Shown here: piece after piece, positions 14,081 to 14,311 of the stretch
How the letters are laid out: every line of letters begins with the position of its first letter
Numbering within the stretch: the first letter of the stretch is position 1
Assembly (NCBI GenBank): GCA_037444845.1
Contig: JBBILQ010000064.1
Location: 1 to 14,311, forward strand
Direction: 5' to 3'
Origin: JARYMI01 sp037444845
GTDB lineage: Bacteria > Acidobacteriota > Aminicenantia > Aminicenantales > UBA8522
DNA length: 14,311 nucleotides
The notes under the pieces: generated by a model
Seen by the model: only the letters and a program-made list of their open reading frames with translations
What the model was told of the DNA's origin: nothing
Database searches by the model: none
Made by a program: the position numbers and the translations under genes

Positions 14081-14236
14081 ACCTGGACTATTCACGAAAT
14101 GAAAGGAAAAAATCCCCTCTCCCCATGTGGGAGAGGGTCGGGGTGAGGGGGATCATTCAAAGATTCCCCCTCCCCTCTATCCCCTCCCCCCAGGGGAGGG
14201 GCCTGCTTTCTGGCATAATTCGTGAATAGGTCAGGC
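14081..14236. repeat. MITE-like palindromic element
   Basis: A non-coding unit of about 156 bases with 20-base imperfect terminal inverted repeats (ACCTGGACTATTCACGAAAT on the left, GCCTGACCTATTCACGAATT on the right read inverted; 15 of 20 agree, with an 11-base identical core). Inside are two perfect GC hairpins: CCCTCTCCC/GGGAGAGGG (14115-14137) and CCCCTCCCC/GGGGAGGGG (14181-14201). The internal GAGAGGGTCGGGGTGAGGG string is of a kind seen as repeats in many bacterial genomes. Confidence 0.65.
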
Positions 14237-14262
14237 TTAATGGGACACTATTGATAAGGGAT

Positions 14263-14291
14263 AAGAAATTCGTTTTCTGCTGCGCTGGCCG
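14263..14291 (+). repeat. Dispersed repeat, copy 2
   Basis: AAGAAATTCGTTTTCTGCTG followed by CGCTGGCCG, similar to 10727-10756. The window ends 20 bases later, so the right boundary of the repeat is unknown. Confidence 0.5.
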
Positions 14292-14311
14292 AATGATCTC
14301 TCGGACACCAA

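Noticed and set aside
14101..14210. Possible CRISPR or tandem repeat in the G/C-rich stretch
   Set aside because: The strings are inverted hairpin arms of different sequence, without regular spacers.

Overview
The window is bacterial and gene-dense, with mid-range GC, Shine-Dalgarno sites of the AGGAGG type and sigma70-like promoters. It does not allow a firm phylum call. The gene families (PadR/HAAS pair, HXXEE protein, LarB, amphi-Trp protein, NapH-type polyferredoxin) together with many insertion sequences would fit an anaerobic, environmental lineage of the Aminicenantes/Acidobacteriota or Desulfobacterota kind, but this is inference. No tRNA, rRNA or CRISPR was seen.

Left part (1-4900): a gene of unknown function runs off the left edge on the minus strand (1-437). 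It is followed by a membrane-anchored 4Fe-4S polyferredoxin on the plus strand (656-1774). Next is a minus-strand two-gene operon of a PadR repressor and a HAAS-domain membrane protein (3422-2120), with a near-consensus promoter overlapped by a palindrome. Divergent from it is a secreted or anchored protein with two CARDB-type repeats (3692-4897).

Centre (4917-9258): a complete IS630-type element (4917-6012), with 29-bp inverted repeats including the TA target and a transposase broken or recoded at a run of seven A, sits between two convergent genes. To its right is a five-gene minus-strand array read 8997 to 6036: larB, an amphi-Trp domain protein, a winged-helix regulator, a class II purE and purC. 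Two of its products, LarB and PurE, share the AIR-carboxylase fold and both fix CO2 onto a nucleotide. PurE is of the CO2-using class found in animal PAICS, and its partner PurC lies directly downstream, so the locus looks like an unfused bacterial PAICS joined to nickel-pincer cofactor synthesis. A promoter whose 18-bp spacer is exactly a CACGA-N8-TCGTG inverted repeat lies upstream.

Right part (9279-14311) is mostly mobile DNA. It holds an rve-type DDE element with twin 35-bp-spaced terminal repeats and a transposase that has lost its catalytic glutamate. It also holds an IS91-family pseudogene carrying a palindrome insertion and cut at its N-terminal side, and a complete IS3-family element with a -1 frameshift signal. 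A lone HXXEE membrane protein gene follows, then a MITE-like palindromic element of about 155 bp. A short repeat seen near 10.7 kb recurs at the right edge. The right third therefore looks like a landing zone for insertions, with at least three nested or adjacent events.
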